Shown one piece after another: positions 1 through 7,913 of a DNA stretch of 64,000 nt. Source of the stretch: UBA9732 sp963599445 (GTDB lineage Bacteria > Spirochaetota > Spirochaetia > Sphaerochaetales > Sphaerochaetaceae); contig CAVBWZ010000013.1 of NCBI GenBank assembly GCA_963599445.1, forward strand, positions 7,370 to 71,369, given 5' to 3'. How positions within the stretch are numbered: position 1 is the first letter of the stretch; the number at the start of each line of letters is the position of its first letter. The translations under genes and the position numbers were made by a program. Below the pieces are notes generated by a model. The model ran no database searches and was not told the origin of the DNA. It saw only the letters and a program-made list of their open reading frames with translations.

Positions 1-311
1 AGCGTTGACTTCTTGAAAAGCTCGCCGCCATGCAGGACCCTGTGGCCCACCGCTCCAACCTCAGAGACGTCCTTGATGACTCCATAGTCCTTGTCCACAA
101 GCATCTTTATGATGAGCTCAATGGCCTCCTTGTGGGTTGGGCACTTGAACTCGGTGGTGTACTCCTCCTTGCTGGAAGCCTTGTGCTCAATCGTCGAATA
201 CTCAAGACCAATCCTCTCGACGACGCCAACGGCGAGAACATCCTTGTTCTCCCAATCATATACCTGATACTTCGCAGACGAACTTCCGCAGTTAAGACAA
301 AGAACGACCAT
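1..311 (-). CDS. ackA: Acetate kinase, N-terminal part (runs off the left edge)
   Basis: Makes ATP and acetate from acetyl phosphate in the cytoplasm. Only the first 103 residues are inside the window. They begin MVVLCLNCGSSSAKYQVYDW, the acetate kinase phosphate-binding start (LNCGSSSxKY), and reach VGHRVLHGGELF, the conserved acetate kinase motif near residue 90. The ATG at 311 has an excellent GGAGGA ribosome binding site 5 bases upstream. Acetate formation fits a fermentative anaerobe and would serve acetyl phosphate produced by the purine or amino acid degradation encoded further right. The identification rests on two diagnostic motifs and the start. Confidence 0.93.
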   Translation of the reverse strand, partial: MVVLCLNCGSSSAKYQVYDWENKDVLAVGVVERIGLEYSTIEHKASSKEEYTTEFKCPTHKEAIELIIKMLVDKDYGVIKDVSEVGAVGHRVLHGGELFKKST

Positions 312-403
312 ATAGTCCTCCAAAACTCTGTAGTTAAAGATCTAAATCCCCTTGATTCTACCCTCTAGGACGGCAAGTTTCAATGATTCTTGGAAGAAAG
401 TTG

Positions 404-420
404 GAAAACCGTGAATGGAA
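404..420 (+). repeat. 17-bp element shared with position 39004-39020 (copy 1)
   Basis: The sequence GAAAACCGTGAATGGAA occurs here and, identically, upstream of the Rpn-like gene at 39096. Here it ends 27 bases before the ATG of the secreted protein gene at 448. In both places an AT-rich stretch with a TATATG- or TAATATG-like box follows within about 30 bases, so it may be part of a promoter or operator. There is no clear ribosome binding site for the gene at 448. Confidence 0.5.
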
Positions 421-447
421 TCCGCACATTTTGCGTATATGTTTTAT

Positions 448-1722
448 ATGAAGAGAAAACTACTTACAGCGACCATCATTGCAGCGATGGCGATTGCAAC
501 CCAGCAGGCCATGGCGGGAAACCACGTGGAAGCCAAACTGACAAAGGCATCGGGTTCCAAGACACCCAACGTACTCATTCTCAAGGCCGATGTTGGCGAG
601 GTGCGCACATTTTTGGAAATCTCGCAGGACGAAGACAAAAGGATCGTGTTGAAGGCACCTCCGTTTGCAAGCATGGACATAAGCGACATGCTTCTTGTTG
701 GAGAACTCACCACAAAGGGTCTGTTGTCCCTCACGCTGGACCCTTTCAATGGCCCAATTCCATACAAAGGCTTTGAAAAGAACGGAAATGTTTCGATTCC
801 AAGCAACCTTTCGCTCTCGCCAACGCTTTCAGGAATGGCATTCTGCATGGAGAACCTGGACATAGTGGCTCTGAATCCAGTGTTCAATCCAGATTCCCCT
901 ATGGGGCTTGGATTTGTCATAGGAAACGAACGTGCATTTGCTTCAGTCCTTACAGCCTCTCAGAACAACGTTCTTATCCTTAGGACTGTTCCAAGGTTGC
1001 AGGTGGATTGGAAGCATCTTGGATACGGAAGGCACATGTTCTTCTCAATGGTTGGAACATCGTTCAAGGGAAATGTCTCCTCACTTGGAATCGAAGGGTC
1101 CTTTTTTCTCCAAAATGCATGGGACAGATACCTTGGAGGTGGAACGAACGTTGGAATGGGAATGAAGCTTGGTTTCTGCGACATGACCGTTGAACTGGAG
1201 CGTCACCTGGGAGGAATAGGAGTCAAACTCAAGGCTCTTGATGGAAAGCCAAACCCCGTGGAGGACATTTCCATTTCATGCTCGCTTGGACGTTCGTTCA
1301 CAATGGGTTGTTCGTATTCGAGGACAAGCTTTGCACCGCCACTATACGGAGGGCTTTCACAGGAACACCTCGTGGAATTTGGAGTGTCGTTCAAACATGA
1401 AGGGTTTTCGATTTCATGCACGAACTGCACCCACTATGAAACGGACAGAGGCAAAAGCCCATACTCCATAATTGAAGCATCCTGGAAGATTGTGGATGCA
1501 AAGCTCAAGTTCTCCACAAGACTTGAAAGGCCCTTGGACGAAGAGCCGGGTTTCAATGAATCATCGTTCTCGTTCTCCGACTCCTGTGCCCAACTCAAGG
1601 CCTCAAATGGAAAAGTGACTTTGAAATTCAAATTCACGGTTATACATGAGATGCCCTACGATTTGGAAATGACGATAGACCAAGACCGGGTGGTTTCCTT
1701 CAAGTTGTCGTTTGAGGAATGA
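448..1722 (+). CDS. Secreted protein of unknown function, possible outer-membrane beta-barrel
   Basis: A 424-residue protein with a clear signal peptide (MKRKLLTATIIAAMAIATQQ, then AMA-G as cleavage site). I chose the ATG at 448 because it starts the signal peptide; an in-frame upstream ATG at 415 would add 11 residues that spoil it. No ribosome binding site is obvious. The mature part is rich in alternating hydrophobic and polar strands (for example GMKLGFCDMTVELERHLGG and VTLKFKFTVIHEM) and has no transmembrane helix, which suggests an outer-membrane barrel or a periplasmic beta protein. I do not recognise a family. It converges with the four-gene secreted operon on the other strand, with only 10 bases between stop codons. 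Confidence 0.75.
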   Translation: MKRKLLTATIIAAMAIATQQAMAGNHVEAKLTKASGSKTPNVLILKADVGEVRTFLEISQDEDKRIVLKAPPFASMDISDMLLVGELTTKGLLSLTLDPFNGPIPYKGFEKNGNVSIPSNLSLSPTLSGMAFCMENLDIVALNPVFNPDSPMGLGFVIGNERAFASVLTASQNNVLILRTVPRLQVDWKHLGYGRHMFFSMVGTSFKGNVSSLGIEGSFFLQNAWDRYLGGGTNVGMGMKLGFCDMTVELERHLGGIGVKLKALDGKPNPVEDISISCSLGRSFTMGCSYSRTSFAPPLYGGLSQEHLVEFGVSFKHEGFSISCTNCTHYETDRGKSPYSIIEASWKIVDAKLKFSTRLERPLDEEPGFNESSFSFSDSCAQLKASNGKVTLKFKFTVIHEMPYDLEMTIDQDRVVSFKLSFEE

Positions 1723-1732
1723 ACCGAATGGG

Positions 1733-2974
1733 CTAGAAGTCCGTAACTACATGGAAGTAGATTGTGGATGAATAGAGTCCTGCGACAAGGTTGTCTATAT
1801 CGCCATCTATGCGGACTTCTATGGTACCCGAGTCATGCCAGCGGGTAAGGTCTCCATGACCAGTCGATGTGCTTATATGGTCGGCGGAGACGGAATAGTA
1901 TTTGGAGGTATCGCCGAATACCGCATTGCCATCGAAATCCTTGGTCTGTCCCGAGTATTCAGATGAAACTATCCTTGCAGTGTATTTCACACTGTTGTAC
2001 CCATTCAAAACGGAAGGGACCTTGTTGTTTCTTGTAAACTTCAAGGTGAAGCCATCGCTGATGGTGCCTGTACCGCCTTCAGTGGATGACAGGTAGAAAT
2101 GGACTTTGCCGTTGGTGTTGACACCGCTTGTCATGGTGGCCGTCGTGAAAGAATAGCTTGCGACTGTCTGCACAACGCCATCGGTCTTGAGCTTCTCGAT
2201 GTCCAAGGAGCTTGCTGCTGCCGTGGGCGTGACGCTGAGTATTGCAGTCGATGAGCCGGGATGCTCTCCGCTTGTGGTGTAGTAGCCAAGAAGGTCTATG
2301 AGGTAGGTCTCGGTGCCACCGCTAAGGTCAGTGTTGTCCACAGTGACCTTTATCCTAGCCTTGTAGTTGTCGTCCGTAGGTGTCACAGTGTATGTCGTTC
2401 CATTGACGACGACCTGTCCGTTGTCACCAAGCACGGGGTCCATGACAAGGCATACATCAAGCCAAATGGAGCTGTATTTGTCCCATATGCTTGAGGGAAT
2501 CACAAATTTGGCGGATGTGTCATTTGCACTGTCTTCATCAAGGCCCATGTGTACGATTTGGCTACCGTTTATGGTGACGGATTCATGGCTCCCTGTTGAA
2601 CGGTTCACACCTCTGATTATGAGGTCAACGCCGAACGGACGGGAGAAACGAAGATCCGTTTCGTCCAGAAGATACAGCCAATGCCCGGAATCAAGGGAGA
2701 ATGTGAAAGTGACATCTTTCGTAGTTCCCGAGATACCCATTGTGCAGAGCATTTGGTTGTCATAGTAGTTGTTGTCGTTCGTACTCGGATTCGAGGCGCT
2801 TCCGCTGGCCCATACAGGGGAACTTCCGTGGGCTTTGTAGATGTTGGATGCAAGGTTCACCAGAAATGCGGACGAGAACTGCTTCATGAACGTTTGGGCC
2901 TCTGCGAATGCAGCCGTTGAACATATCAGTGAGAACAAAAGGAGAACGAATGCTAGGACTCTTCTCTTTGACAT
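1733..2974 (-). CDS. Secreted beta-sandwich-like protein, fourth gene of a four-gene operon
   Basis: A 413-residue exported protein with signal peptide MSKRRVLAFVLLLFSLICST and AFA-EA as cleavage site. The ribosome binding site GGAGG lies 5 bases before the ATG. The chain is Ser/Thr/Gly-rich and beta-rich and ends in GLYSSTIYFHVVTDF. The same kind of last strand (G-x-Y-x-S-T-V/I-x-hydrophobic) ends the three upstream genes and resembles the C-terminal strand of pilin-like or spore-coat-U-type beta sandwiches. It starts 15 bases after the preceding gene stops. Function is unknown; a surface fibre or adhesin component is an inference only, since no usher or chaperone gene is visible. Confidence 0.8.
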   Translation of the reverse strand: MSKRRVLAFVLLLFSLICSTAAFAEAQTFMKQFSSAFLVNLASNIYKAHGSSPVWASGSASNPSTNDNNYYDNQMLCTMGISGTTKDVTFTFSLDSGHWLYLLDETDLRFSRPFGVDLIIRGVNRSTGSHESVTINGSQIVHMGLDEDSANDTSAKFVIPSSIWDKYSSIWLDVCLVMDPVLGDNGQVVVNGTTYTVTPTDDNYKARIKVTVDNTDLSGGTETYLIDLLGYYTTSGEHPGSSTAILSVTPTAAASSLDIEKLKTDGVVQTVASYSFTTATMTSGVNTNGKVHFYLSSTEGGTGTISDGFTLKFTRNNKVPSVLNGYNSVKYTARIVSSEYSGQTKDFDGNAVFGDTSKYYSVSADHISTSTGHGDLTRWHDSGTIEVRIDGDIDNLVAGLYSSTIYFHVVTDF

Positions 2975-2989
2975 TGCAACCTCCCCTCC

Positions 2990-3637
2990 CTACGAACCTA
3001 TTATCCTTATGGTCACGGTGGATGTGTAGTAGCCATAAGGCCATTGGGCCTTTTCGATGTCAGAATAATCGAAAAACATAAACCTGACGTCCTGAGACCT
3101 TGAGATTATTGGATATATCTGTCCGCTCCCGTCAGTGCTTTCGTTTTCAAGCTTCACAGGCATTTCCGTAATGTCCGTGCTGGAGATGTTTGAATCGCTC
3201 GAAATTACAATGTAACCGCTGTTTGAACCTGTGGATATGCCGTTGTCGTTGAATTTTGCGTAGTTGTACCTGAAACACAGGTAGTAGTCTATTGAAACCG
3301 TCTTGGCGAGGTCTTCAAGAGGAGTGGCCGTTATCTCTATCGAGATTGGTGCATATGTAGAGGCTATGGTCCAAGTAGCTATTCTCCTACCAATGGTCTT
3401 GTTGGATTGGTAGGAAACATCGCTTCCCATTATGTCGAACGGCATTCCATAGCCCAGCGTTCCTGAATCGTTCTCCTCCATTGGGAGAATCTCCACCATA
3501 TGGTACTGTCGTATGAACCCCATAAGTTCCAACGCCTTCGTCAGGCCTGTTTCATGATTCGTCGTTGCAAAGAGAAAGGTGGTTGAAGACAGAAGCAGGA
3601 CAATGAGAACAAAAAGGCAGACTAGAAGCTTTTTCAT
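2990..3637 (-). CDS. Secreted beta-sandwich-like protein, third gene of the four-gene operon
   Basis: A 215-residue protein with signal peptide MKKLLVCLFVLIVLLLSSTT and a GGAGG ribosome binding site 4 bases before the ATG. It ends in GYYTSTVTIRIIGS, matching the terminal-strand pattern of its operon partners. Its start codon overlaps the stop of the upstream gene as ATGA (3634-3637), a sign of translational coupling and of a joint product. There are no cysteines in the mature part after the signal region and no helix long enough to span a membrane. Family unknown; probably a periplasmic or surface structural protein. Confidence 0.8.
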   Translation of the reverse strand: MKKLLVCLFVLIVLLLSSTTFLFATTNHETGLTKALELMGFIRQYHMVEILPMEENDSGTLGYGMPFDIMGSDVSYQSNKTIGRRIATWTIASTYAPISIEITATPLEDLAKTVSIDYYLCFRYNYAKFNDNGISTGSNSGYIVISSDSNISSTDITEMPVKLENESTDGSGQIYPIISRSQDVRFMFFDYSDIEKAQWPYGYYTSTVTIRIIGS

Positions 3638-4326
3638 TTCACCTCCAAGGATATGACTACGGTGGACACGTAATCGACATTGGGTTCGATGCCCGTCTTG
3701 TCGACAAGCAGAGACCCATAGATGTTCGTCTCCATAAAGCTATTTCCCAGCTCACTTATTATGCCAGGACCAAAAGAGAAATCATCATACGAATATGTGT
3801 TCCAATTCCATTTCTCGCCTCTTATGGAAAAACTCACAGAAATCGAATCGGATTCTCCTGTTTCAGGAATAACCATTGACGTTATATCAGGTGAAAACTC
3901 AGAAATGAATCTATAGTAGCCATCAGAATAAACCTCATTCCAGTTTTGGCTTTCCGATGAAATCTTGTATGTAGCAGGAAGCGTTTTGCTTTTGTTGATT
4001 TGGTTCACGAAAGGACTAAATCTAAATGAAAACGTAACCCTGTCACCATAGTTGGACCGTATGGTAACAACAAACACCTTTGAAAGGGAAGACAAACCCC
4101 TTGATGATACGTCAAATGTACGCCCAATACCCGATACAGAGGTCTTTGAACCAACTTCATCCAAAAATGAAACCTGTATATTGAATACCCCTTCTGGAGT
4201 AGGAATCTCCTTGTATGCTTCAACGGTCATTGACGCACTTGATATGGAATTGTCTGCAAAGAGCAACGTCATTGAGAACATAGATACAAGGCATAACGTA
4301 AATAAGAAGCGGGTTGGAGTTTTCAT
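3634..4326 (-). CDS. Secreted beta-sandwich-like protein, second gene of the four-gene operon
   Basis: A 230-residue protein. I chose the ATG at 4326 (MKTPTRFLFTLCLVSMFSMT, then LFA-DN) because it begins the signal peptide and overlaps the upstream stop as ATGA. A start ten codons earlier at 4356 would place ten polar residues before the signal peptide. The C terminus is DYVSTVVISLEVK, again the hydrophobic terminal strand shared by the operon. The protein is rich in Ser and aromatic residues. No enzymatic motif is visible. Together with its partners it is likely exported and assembled outside the inner membrane. Confidence 0.8.
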   Translation of the reverse strand: MKTPTRFLFTLCLVSMFSMTLLFADNSISSASMTVEAYKEIPTPEGVFNIQVSFLDEVGSKTSVSGIGRTFDVSSRGLSSLSKVFVVTIRSNYGDRVTFSFRFSPFVNQINKSKTLPATYKISSESQNWNEVYSDGYYRFISEFSPDITSMVIPETGESDSISVSFSIRGEKWNWNTYSYDDFSFGPGIISELGNSFMETNIYGSLLVDKTGIEPNVDYVSTVVISLEVK

Positions 4327-4898
4327 GTCGATACAATCTCCGCTACCAAGTTGCAACTATAGTATCCTGCTGGAGAGGATGAGAGGTTTGTATCATCGAA
4401 CTCAAACGAGAATGGATACTCGAAAGACCATGTGGAACCATCAGGGGAGACTCCTGATTCGAACGTAACGCTTGATTCGTTCTCGATTGCGACCTTGTCC
4501 ACAGTACTGGTTCCCTTCGAAAACTGCATTGGAGTGTATCCATCTACGTCGTACATCCGCACAGAATAGGGAATCTGGTAGGAGTTTTCAGAAAGCTTCA
4601 TGGAAAAAGGTTCGAATGTAAGCGTTATCCTAACATTCGAAGTCCTCACATTGGTGTTTACGACCATTCTGAACTGAGGCTCGTTTATCGTCCTTTCGTT
4701 GCTTATGCCTATGGAATCCACAAGAGAATCATTCAAATCAACGAAGTATATCGTGGTCAATTCCGGTACCTTTTCGTTCAATACAAGTCCAAATGAGACG
4801 CCTTCCCAACCCAACGAAGAATCTGCATTCAGGGGCAATACAAAGAGGAACAGTATGGACAGCATAGCCAACACATGAGAACAACTTTTTCTATTCAA
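4323..4898 (-). CDS. Secreted beta-sandwich-like protein, first gene of the four-gene operon
   Basis: A 191-residue protein whose best start is a TTG at 4898 (MNRKSCSHVLAMLSILFLFV), with GGTGG 7 bases upstream; a TTG at 4913 is also open. Signal peptide cleavage is likely after LNA. The C terminus AGYYSCNLVAEIVST fits the shared terminal-strand pattern. It heads an operon of four coupled secreted genes. Between this start and the tRNA gene at 5156 lie about 250 AT-rich bases that should hold the operon's promoter. Function unknown. Confidence 0.72.
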   Translation of the reverse strand: MNRKSCSHVLAMLSILFLFVLPLNADSSLGWEGVSFGLVLNEKVPELTTIYFVDLNDSLVDSIGISNERTINEPQFRMVVNTNVRTSNVRITLTFEPFSMKLSENSYQIPYSVRMYDVDGYTPMQFSKGTSTVDKVAIENESSVTFESGVSPDGSTWSFEYPFSFEFDDTNLSSSPAGYYSCNLVAEIVST

Positions 4899-5088
4899 AA
4901 CAGCGCCACCCAAGCATGTACATATCCTAAAAGAACATAGCGAAAGACTTCACCAAGTTTCGTAAGGACATACATTACTAAAGCCGCACATGGAAGACTG
5001 TTGTTTCTACAACATATTTGATATTTTAAACTTGATTAAGCCTTCAGTTACCAAGGTTTTACAGTTTTTTTACACAGCAGGAGATACA

Positions 5089-5117
5089 TTGACACTCCTT
5101 TCTTGGTGTGCTAAGTT
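5089..5117 (+). promoter_or_regulatory. Promoter of the tRNA-Pro gene
   Basis: A consensus -35 box TTGACA (5089-5094) is followed after 17 bases by TAAGTT (5112-5117), a fair -10 box. Transcription would begin near 5124, about 30 bases before the tRNA. The rest of 4899-5155 is AT-rich and shows nothing else that I can identify. Confidence 0.6.
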
Positions 5118-5155
5118 CCTATTGTCGTTTGGATGCTTTGCATTCCATACGTCAC

Positions 5156-5229
5156 CGGGCAGTGGCGCAGGGGTTTAGCGTACAAGTCTGGGGGACTTGG
5201 AGTCGCTGGTTCAAATCCAGTCTGCCCGA
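5156..5229 (+). tRNA. tRNA-Pro (anticodon GGG)
   Basis: The cloverleaf folds well. The acceptor CGGGCAG pairs with CTGCCCG (7 of 7, with the C1-G72 pair typical of bacterial tRNA-Pro). The D stem is GCGC/GCGT. The anticodon stem CAAGT/ACTTG encloses loop CTGGGGG, giving anticodon GGG. The T arm is GCTGG-TTCAAAT-CCAGT. The discriminator base is A and the CCA end is not encoded. A strong terminator follows directly. Confidence 0.95.
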
Positions 5230-5231
5230 AA

Positions 5232-5270
5232 GAAAGGCCGTTGCGTATCTTTTGTATGCAACGGCCTTTC
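5232..5270. terminator. Bidirectional rho-independent terminator after tRNA-Pro
   Basis: GAAAGGCCGTTGC (5232-5244) and GCAACGGCCTTTC (5258-5270) form a perfect 13-bp stem, extended by a few weaker pairs into the loop. It separates the rightward tRNA from the leftward membrane-protein gene ending at 5275 and can serve both. Confidence 0.85.
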
Positions 5271-5274
5271 GCTT

Positions 5275-5526
5275 TCATTGGAGGTCCTTTGCCTCCTTCT
5301 CCCCAAGGACTCCGTCAAGCTTATGCTCTATGCGCTTCATCCATCGTATGCGAAGTGCCATGTTGGAAAGCACAGCACCTGCGATGAACATGAGAAATCC
5401 GCCTACAAGGACGAATGCAGGCTGCAGGTTGTTCAGGGAAAAAGGTTGTCCAATGTTCATGAATACAAGGACAAGACCTGCAACCGCCAATAGAGCACCA
5501 ATGGACAAAAGAACAATGAACAACAC
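5275..5526 (-). CDS. Small two-helix membrane protein, last gene of the caspase-like operon
   Basis: An 83-residue protein with two transmembrane helices (about residues 2-22, MLFIVLLSIGALLAVAGLVL, and 38-58, around FVLVGGFLMFIAGAVLSNMA) and a charged C-terminal tail. The GTG at 5526 is preferred because AAAGGAGGTG lies 7 bases upstream; an earlier TTG at 5544 overlaps the stop of the caspase-like gene. It sits directly downstream of that gene and is probably co-transcribed with it. Family not recognised; it could anchor or regulate the upstream lipoprotein at the membrane. Confidence 0.75.
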   Translation of the reverse strand: MLFIVLLSIGALLAVAGLVLVFMNIGQPFSLNNLQPAFVLVGGFLMFIAGAVLSNMALRIRWMKRIEHKLDGVLGEKEAKDLQ

Positions 5527-5540
5527 CTTTTCACCTCCTT

Positions 5541-6533
5541 TCAAAAGGAAAACAACACGACATCAGCGCTTCCACCGCTAGACATTGGAGTCTGTTGGTT
5601 TTCACCATCGTTTTCAACGACATAACTGACGAGATTCTGGAATGTAAGCCGCCCGTTCCTTGCCGCTTTTGCATTGCCTGTAAAGCTCTCTCCATTCCAC
5701 CCCAAGGCATCCAACAACGCCATTGTGAAGCAACCGTGCGTCCTGTAGTCAGAGCCAGCTGTCGTATATTCATATGACAATTCGTAGTATCTTGAGGCGC
5801 TTAGACAGAAGAGCGAAGCGTCTACATCTATCATGTAGTTCTCAAAGAAGAGCTGCGCGGCATCCATACCTTTGTACTCGTCTTTACCCAATCCCACATA
5901 ATCTGGTTTGACGATTCCACCTGAATGACAGACATCGGCAAGGATGAGCTTTATGCCCTTTATCTTGTATACATCGTCAAGAAAGTCATCATGGGAATAA
6001 AATTCGCATTCATCCCCAATGTTGGCGCTTGTGATGAAGTACGTCCCTTCAGCTTTTCCATACTCAGCTTTCGTTCCTTTGCTTGCATCATAGTGTCCAT
6101 GGCAGCTTACGAACACAACGGTAAGGTCCTTTTCAGTGGAGTTCTCTGCAATTTGTGAAATCACCTCCCTGAAATGGGACATTGTCGTATCCGTGTCGGG
6201 GTTCTCTATGGCATTTGGTATCTCATAGCGAAAGTTCACACCCTTCCTGTCGTGGTTCTTTCCAAGGATGTAATGGGCATTGCATTCCAAGCCCGATTCC
6301 TTTGCCAAAGCCTCGAATGCCAGACCCACTTGGGTGGCGTCATTGACGGTGCCGTAGAGTGGATTAACACCCTGCCCATGCCATAGACTGCCCGCATAGT
6401 CATTCCCATACACCAGGATGTTGACACGCTCGATGGAAGGTCTGCCTTCTTTGGCTTCATAGACGAGTTCGCACGAACAGACCAACAGGACGGTTGCTAG
6501 GATTATGGCGAAAAGGCTGGCAAGTCTTCTCAT
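5541..6533 (-). CDS. Caspase-like (peptidase C14/metacaspase-fold) lipoprotein
   Basis: A 330-residue cysteine protease-like protein attached to a membrane. The N terminus is a lipoprotein signal peptide (MRRLASLFAIILATVLLVCS, then C at 21). The caspase catalytic pair is visible: His in VVFVSCHGHY and Cys in LILADVCHSGG, the two signatures of the C14 fold (SxHG and DxCHSG). NILVYGNDYAG near the start is the usual first strand. The ATG at 6533 has GGAGG 7 bases upstream and overlaps the previous gene's stop as ATGA. It lies between a secreted beta protein and a small membrane protein in one operon. Target unknown; extracytoplasmic bacterial caspase homologues are involved in processing or in defence and cell death, but no partner here decides. 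Confidence 0.87.
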   Translation of the reverse strand: MRRLASLFAIILATVLLVCSCELVYEAKEGRPSIERVNILVYGNDYAGSLWHGQGVNPLYGTVNDATQVGLAFEALAKESGLECNAHYILGKNHDRKGVNFRYEIPNAIENPDTDTTMSHFREVISQIAENSTEKDLTVVFVSCHGHYDASKGTKAEYGKAEGTYFITSANIGDECEFYSHDDFLDDVYKIKGIKLILADVCHSGGIVKPDYVGLGKDEYKGMDAAQLFFENYMIDVDASLFCLSASRYYELSYEYTTAGSDYRTHGCFTMALLDALGWNGESFTGNAKAARNGRLTFQNLVSYVVENDGENQQTPMSSGGSADVVLFSF

Positions 6534-7156
6534 CTCCCAGCCTCCTTGAAGTCTGCTATGGAGTAATCCAGACGGAGTCCGCATGAAAGGCGAAGCACAA
6601 GGGAATCGGCCTTTATGAAGAGGCCTATTGGGGTCGCAAGTGACAGCCTTGCGGATTTTGATGTCACAAGAGGGATGTTTGGCGTGATTTCCAGCTCGCC
6701 CGCGACGAAAGAGGCCTTCGTTTCTCGGAATTCGCAGATAAACAGCTTTGCGGCGGTCGAAAGGTCGAATGAATCGAAAGAGGCGTTCCAAGCCAAGAAC
6801 GCCCCAACTCCGTGATAGGCCTTGAGTACGGACGAGCCAAACGCAAGAGAACGGCTCACACCCATGAACGAAACCCCAAGTCCAACATGGACTCCTCGAG
6901 AATCCACGTTGGAGTCCAAACCTATGTCGACAACTTTCAAATCCACAGTGTAGCCATATGAGGTTCTTACGGGAGGCATCTTCACGGATGGGTCGCCTGG
7001 GTATTGCGAGAGGTAGTCCTCCGTTGGAATCGTGAACGCACCTCCAAAAGAAGCGGTGATTCCAGGTCTGCTGTCTAACGACACTCCTGCCCATGCAAGA
7101 GACACGCAGATGCAAAGCATAAGGATTGATAGGATCAGGCCTTTGGAATACCTCAT
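6530..7156 (-). CDS. Secreted beta-rich protein, first gene of the caspase-like operon
   Basis: A 208-residue protein with signal peptide MRYSKGLILSILMLCICVSL followed by AWA-GV. The ATG at 7156 begins the signal peptide; a GTG at 7192 would add 12 residues. Neither has a strong ribosome binding site. The mature chain is made of alternating strands (GITASFGGAFTIPT, VHVGLGVSFMGVSRSL, LVLRLSCGLRLDYSI), like a small outer-membrane beta-barrel. Its stop overlaps the start of the caspase-like lipoprotein, so the two are translationally coupled and probably act together in the envelope. Confidence 0.75.
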   Translation of the reverse strand: MRYSKGLILSILMLCICVSLAWAGVSLDSRPGITASFGGAFTIPTEDYLSQYPGDPSVKMPPVRTSYGYTVDLKVVDIGLDSNVDSRGVHVGLGVSFMGVSRSLAFGSSVLKAYHGVGAFLAWNASFDSFDLSTAAKLFICEFRETKASFVAGELEITPNIPLVTSKSARLSLATPIGLFIKADSLVLRLSCGLRLDYSIADFKEAGR

Positions 7157-7229
7157 GTGGTCATTGTAATGAAAAACCTTTGCCTTCGCCACTGGTTTTT
7201 GAAGCTACATGGTGATAGGCTTTGGACAT

Positions 7230-7913
7230 ATGCTTGACTTGGTTGATTTCCATTCCCATTTTCCAGCCCCAAACGCCTTTGTGTGCACGGCCTTCCCTTC
7301 AAAAGACGATGTTTCTCAGCAGACTGAGTCTCCAGAGAAACGCCCTCTCCTGCGTTTCGAAGGGCTTCTTCCCCAGTATTGGAACAATGATTTATGGGAG
7401 GTCTTGAAAACACACCTTCTAGAGACGGACATACACCTAGGTGAAGTTGGAATGGATAGACGTTTTGCAGGTATCGTTCCATTGGACATTCAGTTTGTGA
7501 ATTTGGTGACGATGCTCCAATATGCACGTTCACTTGGAAAAAAGGTGACGATTCACAGCGTACAGGCAACCGAGCTCACGATAAGGGCAATAAAAAAGGC
7601 TTCCCTTCCAGCCTTTTCCGTGCTATGGCATGGCTTCACGGGCTCCAAGGAGACTGCAAGGCAGCTGCATGACCTTGGTGTGCTTATAGGCATTGGACCA
7701 CGCTTTCATGGAGACTTTCCTGAAATAGCCGCTGCGAACCCGGATTGGGTTCTGGAAACCGACTATGAAGGTAAGGATGAAAACCAGTATAATGGAATCC
7801 TGTCGTCCCTTTATGCGTCAGCTGCAGAAAGGCTTGGCGTGACCTTGGACGAAGTGAAGGAGCACTGCTATGGACAAGCGCAAGCTTTTGCGGATAAGCC
7901 GATTCCTTGGTGA
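7230..7913 (+). CDS. TatD-family metal-dependent hydrolase
   Basis: A 227-residue TIM-barrel hydrolase of the TatD family, enzymes with metal-dependent DNase or phosphoesterase activity in the cytoplasm. The metal ligands are all visible: HSH in VDFHSHFP (residues 8-10), Glu in LGEVGMDRR, His in VTIHSVQ, His in VLWHGFTGS and Asp in VLETDYEG. The protein is somewhat shorter than the usual 250-265 residues, with a brief N-terminal half. The ATG at 7230 starts right at the first strand; an alternative GTG at 7209 is possible. It overlaps the downstream tcdA-like gene by 44 bases, so the two are co-transcribed. Confidence 0.88.
   Translation: MLDLVDFHSHFPAPNAFVCTAFPSKDDVSQQTESPEKRPLLRFEGLLPQYWNNDLWEVLKTHLLETDIHLGEVGMDRRFAGIVPLDIQFVNLVTMLQYARSLGKKVTIHSVQATELTIRAIKKASLPAFSVLWHGFTGSKETARQLHDLGVLIGIGPRFHGDFPEIAAANPDWVLETDYEGKDENQYNGILSSLYASAAERLGVTLDEVKEHCYGQAQAFADKPIPW

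Noticed and set aside
404..440. Sigma-54 promoter at the shared 17-bp element
   Set aside because: The GG of the element and the next GC are 14 bases apart rather than 10, and the second copy does not have GC at the matching place.
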